A stretch of 64,000 bases of DNA from Alligator mississippiensis (taxonomy: Eukaryota > Chordata > Crocodylia > Alligatoridae): the NCBI RefSeq assembly GCF_030867095.1, contig NC_081828.1, forward strand, positions 53,669,434 through 53,733,433, in the 5' to 3' direction. Below the pieces are notes generated by a model. The model saw only the letters and a program-made list of their open reading frames with translations, had not been told where the DNA came from and made no database searches. This document shows positions 1-10,477 of this stretch, in pieces. The translations under genes and the position numbers were made by a program. How positions within the stretch are numbered: the stretch's first letter is position 1; each line of letters begins with the position of its first letter.

Positions 1-504
1 TGTCGTGGAAACACACGCAGCATATTTTTGGGTCAGGTCAGTAGAAGCTTTTATTTAAAAGAAACTATAGCTGTAGGGGGGATTCTAAAGTGACATGGAT
101 TTTTTAAGCACTTGGAAGGGGTCCCCCCCCCGAGCAAAATCAGGAGGCTTATATACTTTTTAACAGTTGTTTACAACTCACGTGATCATATAGTGAAATT
201 AGCATGAAAAGCGGCTATAATATTACTTTATTATTTTTTTGTTGTAATCAGGATGGGAACTAATAGGGGAGGTGAGGTTAGTTCACAAACCTCCTTTTTG
301 TACCTGGAAATCAGATTTGTACATATTTTTTTGTTATCTTTAAGGCCGCGGTGAGCGAAGCAGTTGCAGAGGAGTTATAAAGAACAAACACTCTTTTTTA
401 TCTGTTTTATTATACAGAGCCAGCAATTCTCCACAAAGCGGTTATGTCATCTTATAACTAAAATAATCAAAGTTTAAGGCATATATTTTTTTTTTTATTC
501 TACA
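1..504 (-). repeat. 3' LTR of the provirus
   Basis: Begins TG and ends CA on the + strand and is nearly identical to 8516-9016. Read on the minus strand, it has a TATA-like TATATAAG near 148-156 and an AATAAA near 50-56, giving a U3-R-U5 order. The LTR begins at base 1 of the window, so its outer edge and host duplication are not seen. Confidence 0.93.
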
Positions 505-516
505 GTCCCCCCTTTG
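505..516 (-). other. Polypurine tract
   Basis: On the minus strand a purine run, CAAAGGGGGGAC, directly abuts the 3' LTR. This is the expected site for plus-strand DNA priming in a retrovirus. Confidence 0.8.
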
Positions 517-540
517 AGACTATTTAGTCTCACTTTAGCC

Positions 541-876
541 TTAAACTTTTATTTTCATGAGCCCCTCTATTTTATTATGCAGCCTTTTATGTTTTTTTTT
601 AATCTGCTCACACTTTTGTAACACTATTATTTTAGACTCTGCTGTGGGTTTTCTTGTCTTGTTAAAGCTTTTCTTGCTGGCTTTCACGCAGCAGAGGATC
701 AGTTGTACTAAGACATAAAACATTATCAGAACAATTAAGACAAACAATATTTTATACAGGATTTTCTTGCCAAGGGCCCCAAAATCTGGGAGCCAGGAGG
801 TTAGCTAAGACCACATTTTTTTTATACCCCAGTCAGTACTTTCTGAGGCCACTTGATGTAGGACCCTTAACTGATT
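541..876 (-). pseudogene. env: transmembrane anchor and cytoplasmic tail remnant
   Basis: This is the C-terminal part of the TM subunit, in the same frame as the ectodomain piece at 877-1311. The open part (541-747) starts with a hydrophobic stretch of about 20 residues (FVLIVLIMFYVLVQLILCC), the membrane span. A lysine-rich tail of about 45 residues follows. In-frame stops at 877-879 and at 805-807 cut it off from the ectodomain. The broken env as a whole could not give an anchored glycoprotein. Confidence 0.8.
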
Positions 877-1311
877 TCAGATTTTGCGAATGTCAGTTTT
901 GATTCGCATGTCCTGATTGACATAGACACAACAGGTGGAGTTTATTAAGGCACATACTCCTCCCTGGGATACTAATAGGTAATCTAGGTCTATGCGGTGT
1001 TGTATAGTTATTTGTGAGATCTGGGAGATCTCTTCTTGTAGAGCCTGAATTGCATCCGCAGTGGCATTTCCCATAGCTTTTATTGTGGCTGAAATGTTAA
1101 TTATGGCTAGTTTTAATTTTTTTATTTTAAGCCACGGTATGAAGGTTTTTATAAATTGATGGAACCCTGTGTTTCTGGTAGCTAAGGGGTTAACTGCCCT
1201 TTTCATGTGATGGTTGAAATTTTTTATTTGTTTTAGATATATTGCACTATGTATTTTGAAACCAGGGATAACACGTCCAAGAGTGCATGCCCCCACCCAA
1301 TTCCGGGGCAA
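877..1311 (-). pseudogene. env: TM ectodomain remnant
   Basis: Contains a heptad-like helical region followed by the motif LDYLLVSQGGVCALINSTCC. The C-x6-CC arrangement in it is typical of gamma-type TM subunits that are disulphide-linked to SU. Just before it lies the region that corresponds to the immunosuppressive-domain segment in related envelopes. The open frame ends in a stop at 877. The fusion-peptide side is not cleanly readable and lies in a different frame from the SU remnant, so at least one frameshift separates them. Confidence 0.85.
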
Positions 1312-1445
1312 GATTTTATGAGCCCTGTTTCCTCAGAGCCAGTAAAGGCCTGGGGCAGAAAGGGTACTCAAATCTCGGCAGGTGTTGTGCCATATCCGGC
1401 ACTTTTGATTGATATGCATCATATAGGACGGACCACGTTCAGCTG

Positions 1446-1955
1446 CTATCCTGCTGGACCAAATATATTATAAGAAGTAAAATTGGAGTCAATGTAAAAT
1501 TCCGATCTGTTTGTAATGAGAACAACATGAGGTTTCTTAGAAAAGTTGTAGACCATGAATCCTGTATAATTGAGAGAGGATATGTTATCCAACAGGATTT
1601 TATTGGTGCTATTAGGGCTATAATCTAGAGTAGTTAGGCAATGAGGGTAGTGTCTTACAGGTGTGGCTTTATTATAAGCGCCGGTGTTGTTGGATCTGTA
1701 ACAGAAAGGCGCCTCTACTCTTGGGGAGATTATCCAGTTAGCAGGGGCGGCCCTCCATTCTTTAGGAGCGGACCGATGGGCAGCTAACGAGTAGTGTTTA
1801 ACGAAGCCGCCATTTATTGTTTTCCATTGTTGGAGGGATATTGATACTCCGATCATTGGGATTCCTTGGTGTAGGTGCGCTGGGCTGTGAGAGCATATCC
1901 AGCAGTCACTTTTATTTTCAGCTTGAGCCACCGTACGGGAGATCTGTAAGTACAA
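1446..1955 (-). pseudogene. env: surface subunit remnant
   Basis: A 169-residue open stretch with several N-x-S/T sequons and a CWIC (C-x-x-C) motif near its N-terminal side, as in covalently associated gammaretroviral SU. The SU looks short: from the signal region at 2215 to the TM start is only about 300 codons. Its frame differs from both the upstream signal-peptide piece and the TM piece. Confidence 0.75.
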
Positions 1956-2026
1956 ATTTTTTTTTTACCCCCCTTGGGTGATACTGATATATCCAAGTGT
2001 GATATATAAGGATATCAGTGTAATTT

Positions 2027-2215
2027 TTAGATACAGGAGGGACAAAGAATCTTAACATCAAACATAACCAGCACTAGTAAGAAAAAGAACACTACCAGCC
2101 AAACCCAGGATGGCAGCCAAAGTCTTTTTTCGTCCTCTGGGCTCAAGTTATTTAAAGGACTGATAATGTCGGCTCTTGGTCTTGATCGAGGTGGTGATCT
2201 TTCGAATGGGAGCAT
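2027..2215 (-). pseudogene. env: leader/signal-peptide remnant
   Basis: A 62-residue open stretch with a basic, proline-rich N-terminus, then a hydrophobic segment (WVWLVVFFFLLVLVMF) matching a long env signal peptide. It starts about 350 bases after the integrase remnant, the usual place for env. The reading frame ends at 2027, before the SU remnant, so the gene is broken here. Confidence 0.65.
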
Positions 2216-2571
2216 TCACTTTCTTTGAGGCCGAAGATGATATCTTCGTTTTTTAACTGATGAATTCAGCTGGGCTAAGGTGTTGGGTTTAGGGGAGAGG
2301 TTATTAGCACTTGCACCCTGATGCTCCTCACTTGCCTGAGTGAGGTCCTGAGGGTCTTTGTCCTTGGCCTTAGGGAAAGATCCCAACCTTGGTTGGAATA
2401 CAGCTGTTTCGGGGTTTAATGGAGTTGATAACCTTCTTGCAGTGCGAGGCGAGAGTCTACGTTTGGTGACCTTGGCAACGAACAGCAGAATTAGTGGTCA
2501 GAAGTACCTGGAAAGGTTCTTTTTATCTGGGTTGAAGTGCGTTTTTTTCGTTGATAGACCTTTACGTAGAT

Positions 2572-3183
2572 CTAATCCCCTGGTTTGAGGTTGTGACAGG
2601 GAACATCCGGTGGTTGAGGTAAGGCTTTTTGGACCTGTGAATGAACAGACCTGGCATACTTTATTAATGCCTTGCAATAATTTAGTATAGTTTTATCAGT
2701 TAATTTTAGGTCTGTTTGGTGAGGGGCAACAGGTGGTGTAGCTGGCATCTTCATGGGTCGTGCCATGAGTATTTTATAAGGGGTTAGGCCATGTTTTCTG
2801 TTAACAGTGTTTTTAATGTGTATAAGAGCAATGGGCAGCGCATCAGGCCATTTGAGGCCTGATTCAGCACAAATCTTTGAAATGCGCCTTTTTAAATCAG
2901 AGTTTTTATGTTTTATAGCACCACTTGATTGTGGATGATAACTACAGTGTAGGTGTTGCTGTATGTTGAGTGCTTGGCAGATGTTTTTTACTATATGTCC
3001 TGTGAAATGGGTGCCGTGGTCACTATCTATTGTGAGGGGCAATCTAAATCTAGGGATGAAATTTTTGAACAATTTTTTTGCTATAGTGATGGAATCAGCA
3101 TGTATGCATGGGTAGGCTTCCACCCATCCAGAGAACACATCAATAATAACAAATGTGTACTCATAAGAACAGCACTTAGGTAG
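2572..3183 (-). pseudogene. pol: integrase core remnant
   Basis: Same frame as the RNase H/integrase piece upstream but separated by an in-frame TAG at 3184-3186. It shows the catalytic-core landmarks FSGWVEAYP and SDHGTHFTG (second acidic residue present) and a YHPQSSG segment. The residue 36 positions after that Asp, where integrases have the catalytic Glu, is Lys (codon AAA). The position expected for the first Asp, just upstream of the stop, reads Val. Two of the three D,D-35-E residues are therefore missing. Confidence 0.9.
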
Positions 3184-4308
3184 CTACACAAAAACAATTT
3201 GTAGATTTATAAACGGTCCCCATGGAGGGGGATGGGCTGCGGGTGTCGTTTTTACCCGTTGCCCAATGTTGTGAGCTAAGCAGATGGGACAGGAGCTACA
3301 GTACTGTTGTGTCATGGAAGGAAAATTTGGGGCAAACCAATTTTTTTGTACTGTAGCAATCATTCCTCCTTTGCTCGTATGGGCCACAGAGTGGGTTAAA
3401 TGAGCAAGATGTGGCAAAAGCTCTCTAGGCGCCACCAGGCGGCCGTCCAGGGAGCGCCAGAGAGAGTCGGGGTGCAGTGAACATCCTGCACGTAGCCAGT
3501 CATTTATTTTCTTTTTTGGGGCCTGATTTTGAAGAAGGGCCAGACTTGAAAGGCTAGCCAAAGGAGACTGGTCTGCTGAAAAACAAACAAAAACAGAGTT
3601 AGGAGCCTGTGGGCCAGAAAGGGCCGCATTTTTGGCAGAACGGTCTGCTAGATCATTTCCTCGTGTGACATCATCAAAGGGTTTCTCATGAGCTTTACAT
3701 TTAACAATAGCAATAGCAAGAGGCAATTGAACTGCTTCTAAGAGCGCTTTTACATAACAACCATGACTGATTTGGGTCCCTGATGAAGTGAGGAACCCTC
3801 TTTGTTTCCAGATTTGTCCAAAATCATGAACAACACTAAAAGCATACTTAGAGTTAGTATAAATGGTTGTGGTTTGATTTTTTGCAAGAATGCAAGCACG
3901 TGTTAAAGCAGTGAGTTTAGCAACTTGAGCAGAATGAGCTTGGGGTAAAGAATAGGCTGCTAAAACAGCATACTGAGTGTATACTGTATATCCCACAACT
4001 AATTTGCCTGCATCATTTCTAAGACAGGAACCATCGACAGATAAAACAAGGTCAGAGTTCAGGATAGAAATGTCCTTGAGGTCAGTTTGAGGGGTTAACA
4101 ATTGAGTTGTGATAGATAGGCAATCATGAGGCTCACCGTCAGAGGCAATAGGCAGAAGTGACGCAGGATTTAGAATTGAACAGCGATTTAAGGTTACATT
4201 TGTAGCTGACAGTAGAAGTTTCTCATATTTAGTAAGACGGGAATTGGAAATGTGCTGAGTTTTGCCCTTGAGGAGAAGGGCCATCACAGCATGTGGAACT
4301 GCAACGGT
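3184..4308 (-). pseudogene. pol: RNase H and integrase zinc-domain remnant
   Basis: About 367 codons. The RNase H domain shows LSVDGSC with its first Asp, but Lys (AAA) stands in VAKLTALTRAC where the catalytic Glu is expected. Asn (AAC) stands in IYTNSKYAF where Asp is expected. The later Asp in GNDLAD is present. The N-terminal integrase HHCC zinc domain follows (HLAHLTHSVAH... then CSSCPIC). An in-frame TGA at 4309-4311 separates this piece from the RT domain, and a TAG at 3184-3186 ends it. Confidence 0.92.
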
Positions 4309-5412
4309 TCAAGAGTATCCCAAAACTAGAGAATCTGCCTTTTCAACCAACAAGGCAGCAGCTGTAACTGAACAGAGGCAAGGAGGAAGTCCCGCAGCTA
4401 TGGGATCAAGGGCAGAGCTGTAATATGTAATTGGGTGATGTTTTTCACCATGTAGCTGAGTGAGTACTCCTAAAGCGATTTCTTTCCGTTTATGACAAAA
4501 CAAGGTAAAGAGTTTCTTATAATTAGGAAGTCCAAGAGCGGGAGCAAGAGTGAGGGCTTGCTTAAGGGCCACAAATGCTTGTGCGGCTTTAGGAGTCCAA
4601 GGGAGGGGTTTCGGGGTGGTATCATGAGTGAATGCTTGTAAGAGTTTTGTAAAAGCAGCATAACCCAGGATCCACTGTCTATAATAACCCGTTGCACCTA
4701 AGAATCCCCTCATCTGTTTTTTAGTCATAGGTTTGGGAATGTTGAGGATAGCTTTAATTCTATTAGGGGAAAGGTGTCGTTTTTCTGTTGAGATATCATG
4801 TCCTAAATAATGTACCTTAGACTTGCAGAGCTGCAATTTAGATTTTGAGGCCTTGTGGCCTTTCTGAGCTAAAGCTGTGAGGAGTGTCAAAGTATCTTGC
4901 TTACAGGCCTCCAAAGTGGGTGAGGCTAGCAATAGATCATCAACGTACTGAACAAGGGTGGACCCCCCTTTGAACATGATAGGATCCAAATCCTTTTTTA
5001 GGATCTGGGAAAACAGGGTTGGGGACTCTGTATATCCTTGAGGGAGTCTTGTCCAGGTATATTGAAATCCCTGATAAGTAAATGTAAACAGATACTGGCT
5101 ATCCTTATGAACGGGGATAGAGAAAAAAGCAGAACAAAGGTCTACTACTGTGAAATATGTAGCATCTGAAGGGATACAGGAAAGAATAGTGGCAGGGTTA
5201 GGGACCACGGGGAAAGCGGGTAAAACAGTGGCATTTACAGCTCGAAGGTCTTGCACAAAGCGATACGTATCTTTATCAGGTTTTTTGACAGGTAAGATAG
5301 GCGTGTCTGCAAGGGGAGCGTATTGGGACAACAATCCCTTGCTCAAGGAGTGAGGAAACGACAGGCTTGATCCCTTTTCTAGCTTTCTTTGAGATGGGGT
5401 ACTGTGGGACAC
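4309..5412 (-). pseudogene. pol: reverse transcriptase remnant
   Basis: Reverse transcriptase palm and fingers are easily read: FVQDLRAVN, TVVDLCSAFFSIPV (motif A), LPQGYTESPTLFSQ (motif B), YVDDLLLAS (motif C, catalytic Asp pair intact), then LGHDIS and the connection domain. This is the best preserved part of the provirus. It lies in a different frame from protease and the first pol codons: the switch occurs around 5300-5315. It ends at the TGA at 4309-4311. Confidence 0.94.
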
Positions 5413-5977
5413 AAGGAAGTGGCTTGGCAGGGTTTAAGGTGATACGCACTGGTTCAGCACTCAGCATGTGCCCCACTTCATTCGCATGGGTGGACCACAG
5501 CTGTGGAGGTACTCGTGCCAACAGTTCCTCTTGCAAGTAGGAAGTGTCAGGATCAGAGTACTCCTGGGTTAGCAAAGCCACAAGCTCGGTTCCCCTATGT
5601 TCCGGTACCTTAAGGTAAACACCATCTGGGCTATAATAAATTACGCATCCCAGTTTACACAGCAAATCCTTACCAAGAAGGTTGACAGGTGCACAGGAGA
5701 TAAGAAGAAAGGCATGATTTTCAGGCAGAGGGCCAATAGAGATGGAGACAAGTTCAGAGACGGGATGTGGGATAGGTTGTCTGCCTATACTGACAGCATT
5801 TACAGTTTCAGGAGATTACGGTAGAAAAGGAAACTCAGCAGCCTTTAGCGTGGAGCGGGACGCTCCGGTGTCGACAAGACAGGAGACAGGTTTACCAGAA
5901 ATAAGGCATTTAACAAACGGACCAGATTGGTCAGTAGCAAGCAAAGGAGCAATGATGTCACTGTCCCTCAGGCTGTC
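5276..5977 (-). pseudogene. pro and start of pol
   Basis: Continuous with gag in one frame after a UAG, as in gammaretroviruses that make Gag-Pol by stop readthrough. The aspartic protease signature LVDTGAS is intact, followed by a flap region and LLGKDLL near the C-terminus. An in-frame TAA at 5816-5818 breaks the protease about 50 codons in. The frame reads into the start of RT and is lost near 5300-5315, where the RT continues in another frame. Confidence 0.88.
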
Positions 5978-5980
5978 CTA
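5978..5980 (-). other. gag stop codon UAG with pro continuing in frame
   Basis: The gag frame ends in TAG, and the next codons in the same frame lead directly into the protease without a second stop until 5816. In murine-leukaemia-type viruses this UAG is read through to make Gag-Pol. I infer the same here. I did not establish a downstream pseudoknot. Confidence 0.7.
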
Positions 5981-7130
5981 TTCAACACTGGGAAAATTGA
6001 CAGGAAGTGGAGGTGGGGGCTGGGGTCTGGGTCCTTGGCCGGGGCGGTTGGGACATTCTGATTTCCAATGTCCTTCTTGCTTGTAATAATGACATTGGTT
6101 CCCATAGCCTGGGTTTTGTGGGCTCAAGGATCTATCTCTTCCCCTGAATCTACCCGGGCCTCCTCTTTCCCGTCCTCGTCCCCTTCCTCTACCTGGACCC
6201 TGTAACTGAGAAATCTGTAAGGCCATTAACTTAAACTCGGCATTGTCTTTAGACCGTTCCAATTTGTTATGAAAATGGTTAGCCGCAGCAAGGACTTCAG
6301 TCAAATCTTTAGTTTCCCAGCCAATAATTACTATTTGAATTTTCTCAGCAATTTTAGGGTTAAGTCCCTGGATGAATGTTGCCACTATTGCTTGTTTAGC
6401 ATTTCTGACTGGGTTATCCGTTTCTGAGTATCGTTTAAATGCCTGTTTGAGGCGTTCTAAATAGTCACTGGGGTGTTCATTTTTGTTTTGTTTATAGGTA
6501 TTTATTTTGGTCCAGTCTGCCTTTTTTGGGCAAATTGTGAGAACTGCCTGAACCAAAGCATTTCTCTTGTTAATAAAGTCTTGGCCAATCCCTGGGTTTT
6601 GATCTGGCCAAGTACAGGCAGCGTACAGATGTAGCATAGTTTCCTTGGGCAAAATGGATCGCATGAGCTGATTAATGTCAGCCCATGTTGGATTATAACA
6701 ATTTATAACAGTCTGCAATTCTTCCTGAAATTTTTCTGGGTCTTCCCTGATTTTTGGGAACTTTTGAGTTAAATTGTAGAGATTACCTGGAGTCCAGGGT
6801 GCATGCACAGTTACTATATTTTGTCCATCGGTGCCAATGCCTGGCATTTGTCTTAGGGGGTAAACTTGTGCAGTTCGGGATCTCAGATTGATGGGAGATC
6901 TTTCCATGCCTATTTCTATTTTTCTAAATACACCTGTGGTGGGTTGTGACCCAGGAGTAAATTGCCACACTGGTGATGATTGAGTGGCAGATATAGTGGA
7001 TGAGTCCGGACTATTAAGCTCCATGGATGGATTTACTGAAGAAGCTTTAGCTAATGGGTTACTAGCCTGGGCTGCAGCCTGATGTTGAACCGGTTGTTGC
7101 TGATGTGGGAGTCCCAGGAGAGCAGGGTTC
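5978..7130 (-). pseudogene. gag: capsid and nucleocapsid remnant
   Basis: The open part covers 349 codons (7024-5978). It has a proline-rich linker, a capsid beginning around YPLRQMPG, and the W-T-P-G-N-L and W-P-D-Q-N-P segments of gamma-type p30. An Arg/Gly-rich nucleocapsid follows (GRGRGRGRERGG). The single zinc knuckle reads CHYYKQEGHWKSEC: the second Cys of C-x2-C-x4-H-x4-C is Tyr (TAC), so the zinc site is damaged. The upstream matrix piece lies in another frame, with the change around 7120-7150. Confidence 0.92.
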
Positions 7131-7586
7131 GAACAAAGGTCAAGGATATCCTCTGCTGGCTCGGTGGTGGGGGCGTCCCGGGCAATGCTGGATACATTGG
7201 AGCGGTGGCCGGCGTGTAATTTGGGGGAGCAGCCAGTTTCTCCTGAACAGCTTTTAACTGCTGTTTTAATTTTTCTTGAGAGTCTTTTAGGCTTCTAGTT
7301 TGAGATTCTGTCCGCCTTTTGGACATTTCATCATACCAATAAAAGAACGCGTCCCACTGGTTTTGTTGTGTTTTGGATCCACGGGACTCTAAAGCTCCTC
7401 TCAAGTGCACTATTTTATCCTGATCAAATGTTTCTTTCTGTGGAAAATGCTTTACAGGATCATCCCTAGTATACCAGTTCCACTTATCCAGGTACTTGCA
7501 AGTCTCGGGAGAATAGTGTGTGTACATAAAGTACGCCGGAGTCCCCTTAGAGGGGCAGGAACTTGTTTAGACTGACTTGTTCCCAT
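7051..7586 (-). pseudogene. gag: matrix remnant
   Basis: The probable original start is the ATG at 7586-7584, which gives Met-Gly-Thr-Ser-Gln-Ser, a Gly-2 start suited to myristoylation. That frame departs from the matrix reading frame within about 20 codons, near a CACACA run at about 7516-7524. From 7527 a 158-codon open stretch continues with matrix-like and coiled, Lys/Gln-rich sequence (TRSLKDSQEKLKQQLKAVQEKL), then a proline-rich segment. A second frame change near 7120-7150 precedes capsid. Confidence 0.75.
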
Positions 7587-8492
7587 TTTCAGTCACACAG
7601 GGAGACGTAGGAGAGGCTTATTTAGGATGTCCGGGCCGCTCAGTGCCTTGCCCCGCAGTTTTTCACCGCCCAGACAAAAGGCTTCTGACCCGACACCGGC
7701 TCATAAAATGGAAATGAGGAGGGAAACACAAGAGGGATCCTTTCACTCCTGCTCTCGGCAGAAGCTACTGGGACAAGGGGTTTGGAAAAGACAAAATCAC
7801 TCAGACGCCCTGTCCACTGGGTCACGAGGTTTCAGCTGGGCCCCCTTGTTTTCGATGCTACCTTTTTAGGCAGAATCGGGGCGGCTAGACCCAGCCTTAG
7901 TCCCAGACCTGGTCAGTGGCTCATTTTTCTAAATGCACACACACACACACATTTATTCAATAGCCAGATAGAAAAAGACAAAATCACTCGGAAGCCTTGT
8001 CCACTGGGTCACGAGGTTCCAGTTGGGCCCCCTTGCTTTCAAAACTGCCCTGTCAGGCAGAATTGGGGCGGCTGAACCCAACCGTAGTCTCAGACCTGGT
8101 CAGTGGCTCATATTTCTAAATACACACACACGCACGTTTATTCAGTCAGCCAGACCTCCTCCCCCACACCACCTTAGTTAATTAACTACAAGCCCGATGT
8201 GCTGTTGGATGAAGGTGCCTCAAACAGTTTCTCCGTAAATAAAACACACGTTACCAGACACAAAATGGGATCTTTTATCAGAAAGAAAATTTTAGCCGGC
8301 AGTAAGGTTCAGACTGACCTGTTTTAACAAGGTTCAGATCCAGTTACCACAGCCAAGTTGGGAGCCTACAGGCAGTCCTCCTCCGAAACCCCAATAGAGA
8401 TTTTGAATTAGGTCTCTTACCTCTCAAGTTTGGCGCCTCGGGGGGTGGGGGCAGGGCAGTCTGTGGTCCTCCTTCTTCAGCCTGTGTTCTGG
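7587..8492 (-). other. Proviral leader with a tandem duplication
   Basis: The untranslated region between the primer site and gag. It contains two direct copies of a unit of about 185 bp (see next entry). No coding sequence is evident. The packaging signal would be expected here, but I cannot identify it. Confidence 0.75.
7786..8155. repeat. Tandem duplication in the proviral leader
   Basis: Two units, about 7786-7971 and 7972-8155, share phrases such as 'ccactgggtcacgaggtt', 'ggcagaat..gggcggct' and 'cagacctggtcagtggctca', and both end in an AC-rich run followed by 'tttattca'. Copies differ at scattered sites. Confidence 0.9.
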
Positions 8493-8510
8493 ATCCGAGT
8501 CACGGCACCA
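8493..8510 (-). other. tRNA-His primer binding site
   Basis: The + strand reads ATCCGAGTCACGGCACCA, which matches, as I recall it, the 3' end of vertebrate tRNA-His including CCA. The provirus on the minus strand therefore has the complementary primer site, five bases from the 5' LTR edge at 8516. A His primer is also the hallmark of the HERV-H group. Confidence 0.85.
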
Positions 8511-8515
8511 GGAAT

Positions 8516-9016
8516 TGTCGTGGAAACACATGCAGCATATTTTTAGGTCAGGTCAGCAGAAGCTTTTATTTAAAAGAAACTATAGCTGTAGGGGGGATTC
8601 TAAAGTGACATGGATTTTTTAAGCACTTGGAAGGGGTCCCCCCCAAGAGCAAAATCAGGAGGCTTATATACTTTTTAACAGTTGCTTACAACTCACGTGA
8701 TCATATAGTGAAATTAGCATGAAAAGCGGCTATAATATTACTTTATTATTTTTTTGTTGTAATCAGGATGGGAACTAATAGGGGAGGCGAGGTTAGTTCA
8801 CAAACCTCCTTTTTGTACCTGGAAATCAGATTTGTACATATTTTTTTGTTATCTTTAAGGCCGCGGTGAGCGAAGCAGTTGCAGAGGAGTTATAAAGAAC
8901 AAACACTTTTTCTTATCTGTTTTACTATACAGAGCCAGCAATTCTCCACAAAGTGGTTATGTCATCTATAACTAAAATAATCAAAGTTTAAGGCATATAT
9001 TTTTTTTTATTCCACA
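8516..9016 (-). repeat. 5' LTR of the provirus
   Basis: A second copy of the 1-504 sequence, with TG/CA ends. It keeps the TATA-like and AATAAA signals on the minus strand. A promoter here would transcribe leftward through the provirus, antisense to NPL. The base after its right end starts CTGTG, the candidate host duplication. Confidence 0.93.
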
Positions 9017-10477
9017 CTGTGTAAAAGCAATATTGTAACACCCCACAGTCTTTCAATATGTGTATATATATTGAACACAACACACCTGAGAGGTAAAGAA
9101 ATGCTGCTGTTTCCATTTTCTAGATGTGGAATCAAGGCCTAGAATGACACAGGAAGTCCAGGTCTTCAGAGACCCAAGTTGCAATCCCCTAATCACTATT
9201 CTGTCCTCCTCCCTTTGTGATATCTTTTATAGTATTATACTGCTTATCTTTGCCCTCTTTGACATCCGTGCCAAAAGTGAAGCAGGGGGTGTGGAACAGA
9301 GAAGGAAGGGACACAGAAAGTGAGAAAACCAATGGGCCAAAGGAGCTGGCAACAAATGTGGTGTCCAGAATTAGCAAGGCAAGATGATAACTCTGTGGAA
9401 TGAAGGAATGGTGTAAGGAGTAAGAAGTAGGAGGGAAGGGGGAGAGAGACAGTACTTATAAGTCCTGCCAGTTAAGAAAACTACTTGCTATTGCGTGGTT
9501 TCAGCAATAAATGCAGCTGGGCCTATGTTAAACTGTTTTGTTGGAAGTTTAGGTGTAGAAGGTACACTGCAGTTTGTAAAGTGGCCATGTGTGTGGCTGG
9601 CCATAGGTCACACTGAATTTAAACCATGCTCACTGTTGGTTTTACTACAGCTGTCGCTGACCCCTATTATCAGCACAGGATGAATTTTCTGGGATAGACA
9701 AGGCTACTTGCCTTTCATCTCATATGGGCACACATGGCCAAGGATGCCCTTTCTGGTCTTACATTCCTCTGCTCACAGAGAGCACTGCATGATGTTCTTG
9801 ATGGAGTACCATGGATTGGGCAGGTATGGAGCAGCTTCCAGAAAGCTGAATATTGATCAGCTAGCACAACACAAAGACCTGGAAGCATTTTATAGACCTT
9901 AGGCCACATCATACTCGTGTAGGTAAAAGTGGGAGAACTCAGTCGAGGAGGGAGACTGATTAGGGCTTTGTCTCCCCTCTGCATTCTCCCCCTACTCCTG
10001 CTCCAAGACATTTGGGCAGGGATGGGAATGCTCCAGCTCCTTCCTCCTATCTCCTTGCAGCCAGGGAATTGGCAGTCCTCATAGTGGTGGGAGACAGTCA
10101 AATGTAGGTGATGTGAACTGGTTTGTACCAGTGAAAACAAAACAAACATTTTGCCAGAAAGTTTTTATTTGGCTTTAAATTTTAGAGATTATTCTTTGGG
10201 AAGTGGGGCAGAAATGAGAAGACAAAAATATTTCAGAAGGTAGGATGAGGAGAGTGTGTGTGATTTGTATGTTCCCAAGAGAAGTCTGGGTTTAGTTTCT
10301 AGTTAAAAATATATGACATTTCCCTTGAAAAAATAATGTGTGTTTCTTTATCCCGCTTTAAGATTAGCTTTCCAAATTTGCTGAACACGATAGATATTCT
10401 GCACATTCATTTTTATCTGTGTAAAGTGGTGTCAAGCACCAGGAAGTGGAATGATAGCACTTCACAGAGATGTACAG
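9017..10477. other. Upstream NPL intron, no recognised feature
   Basis: Host sequence to the right of the provirus. I see no exon that would encode the missing N-terminal part of NPL and no clear repeat boundaries. Confidence 0.5.

Larger units (their letters stand above)
1..9016 (-). mobile_element. Degenerate gammaretrovirus-like endogenous provirus
   Basis: Read on the minus strand, the order is 5' LTR (8516-9016), tRNA-His primer site, leader, gag, UAG, protease, reverse transcriptase, RNase H, integrase, env, polypurine tract and 3' LTR (1-504). The LTRs differ at roughly a dozen visible positions over 500 bp, so the insertion is old but not ancient. Single zinc-knuckle NC, an in-frame UAG between gag and pro, and a CX6CC transmembrane subunit place it with class I (gamma-like) retroviruses. 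Every gene carries stops, frameshifts or lost catalytic residues, so it cannot encode a working virus. It lies antisense to NPL. The left flank is outside the window, so the target-site duplication cannot be checked. Confidence 0.95.

Noticed and set aside
5978..5980. UAG after gag as an inactivating mutation
   Set aside because: Position and in-frame continuation into protease fit the normal readthrough stop of gammaretroviruses. The real breaks are the TAA at 5816, the TGA at 4309, the TAG at 3184 and frame changes.
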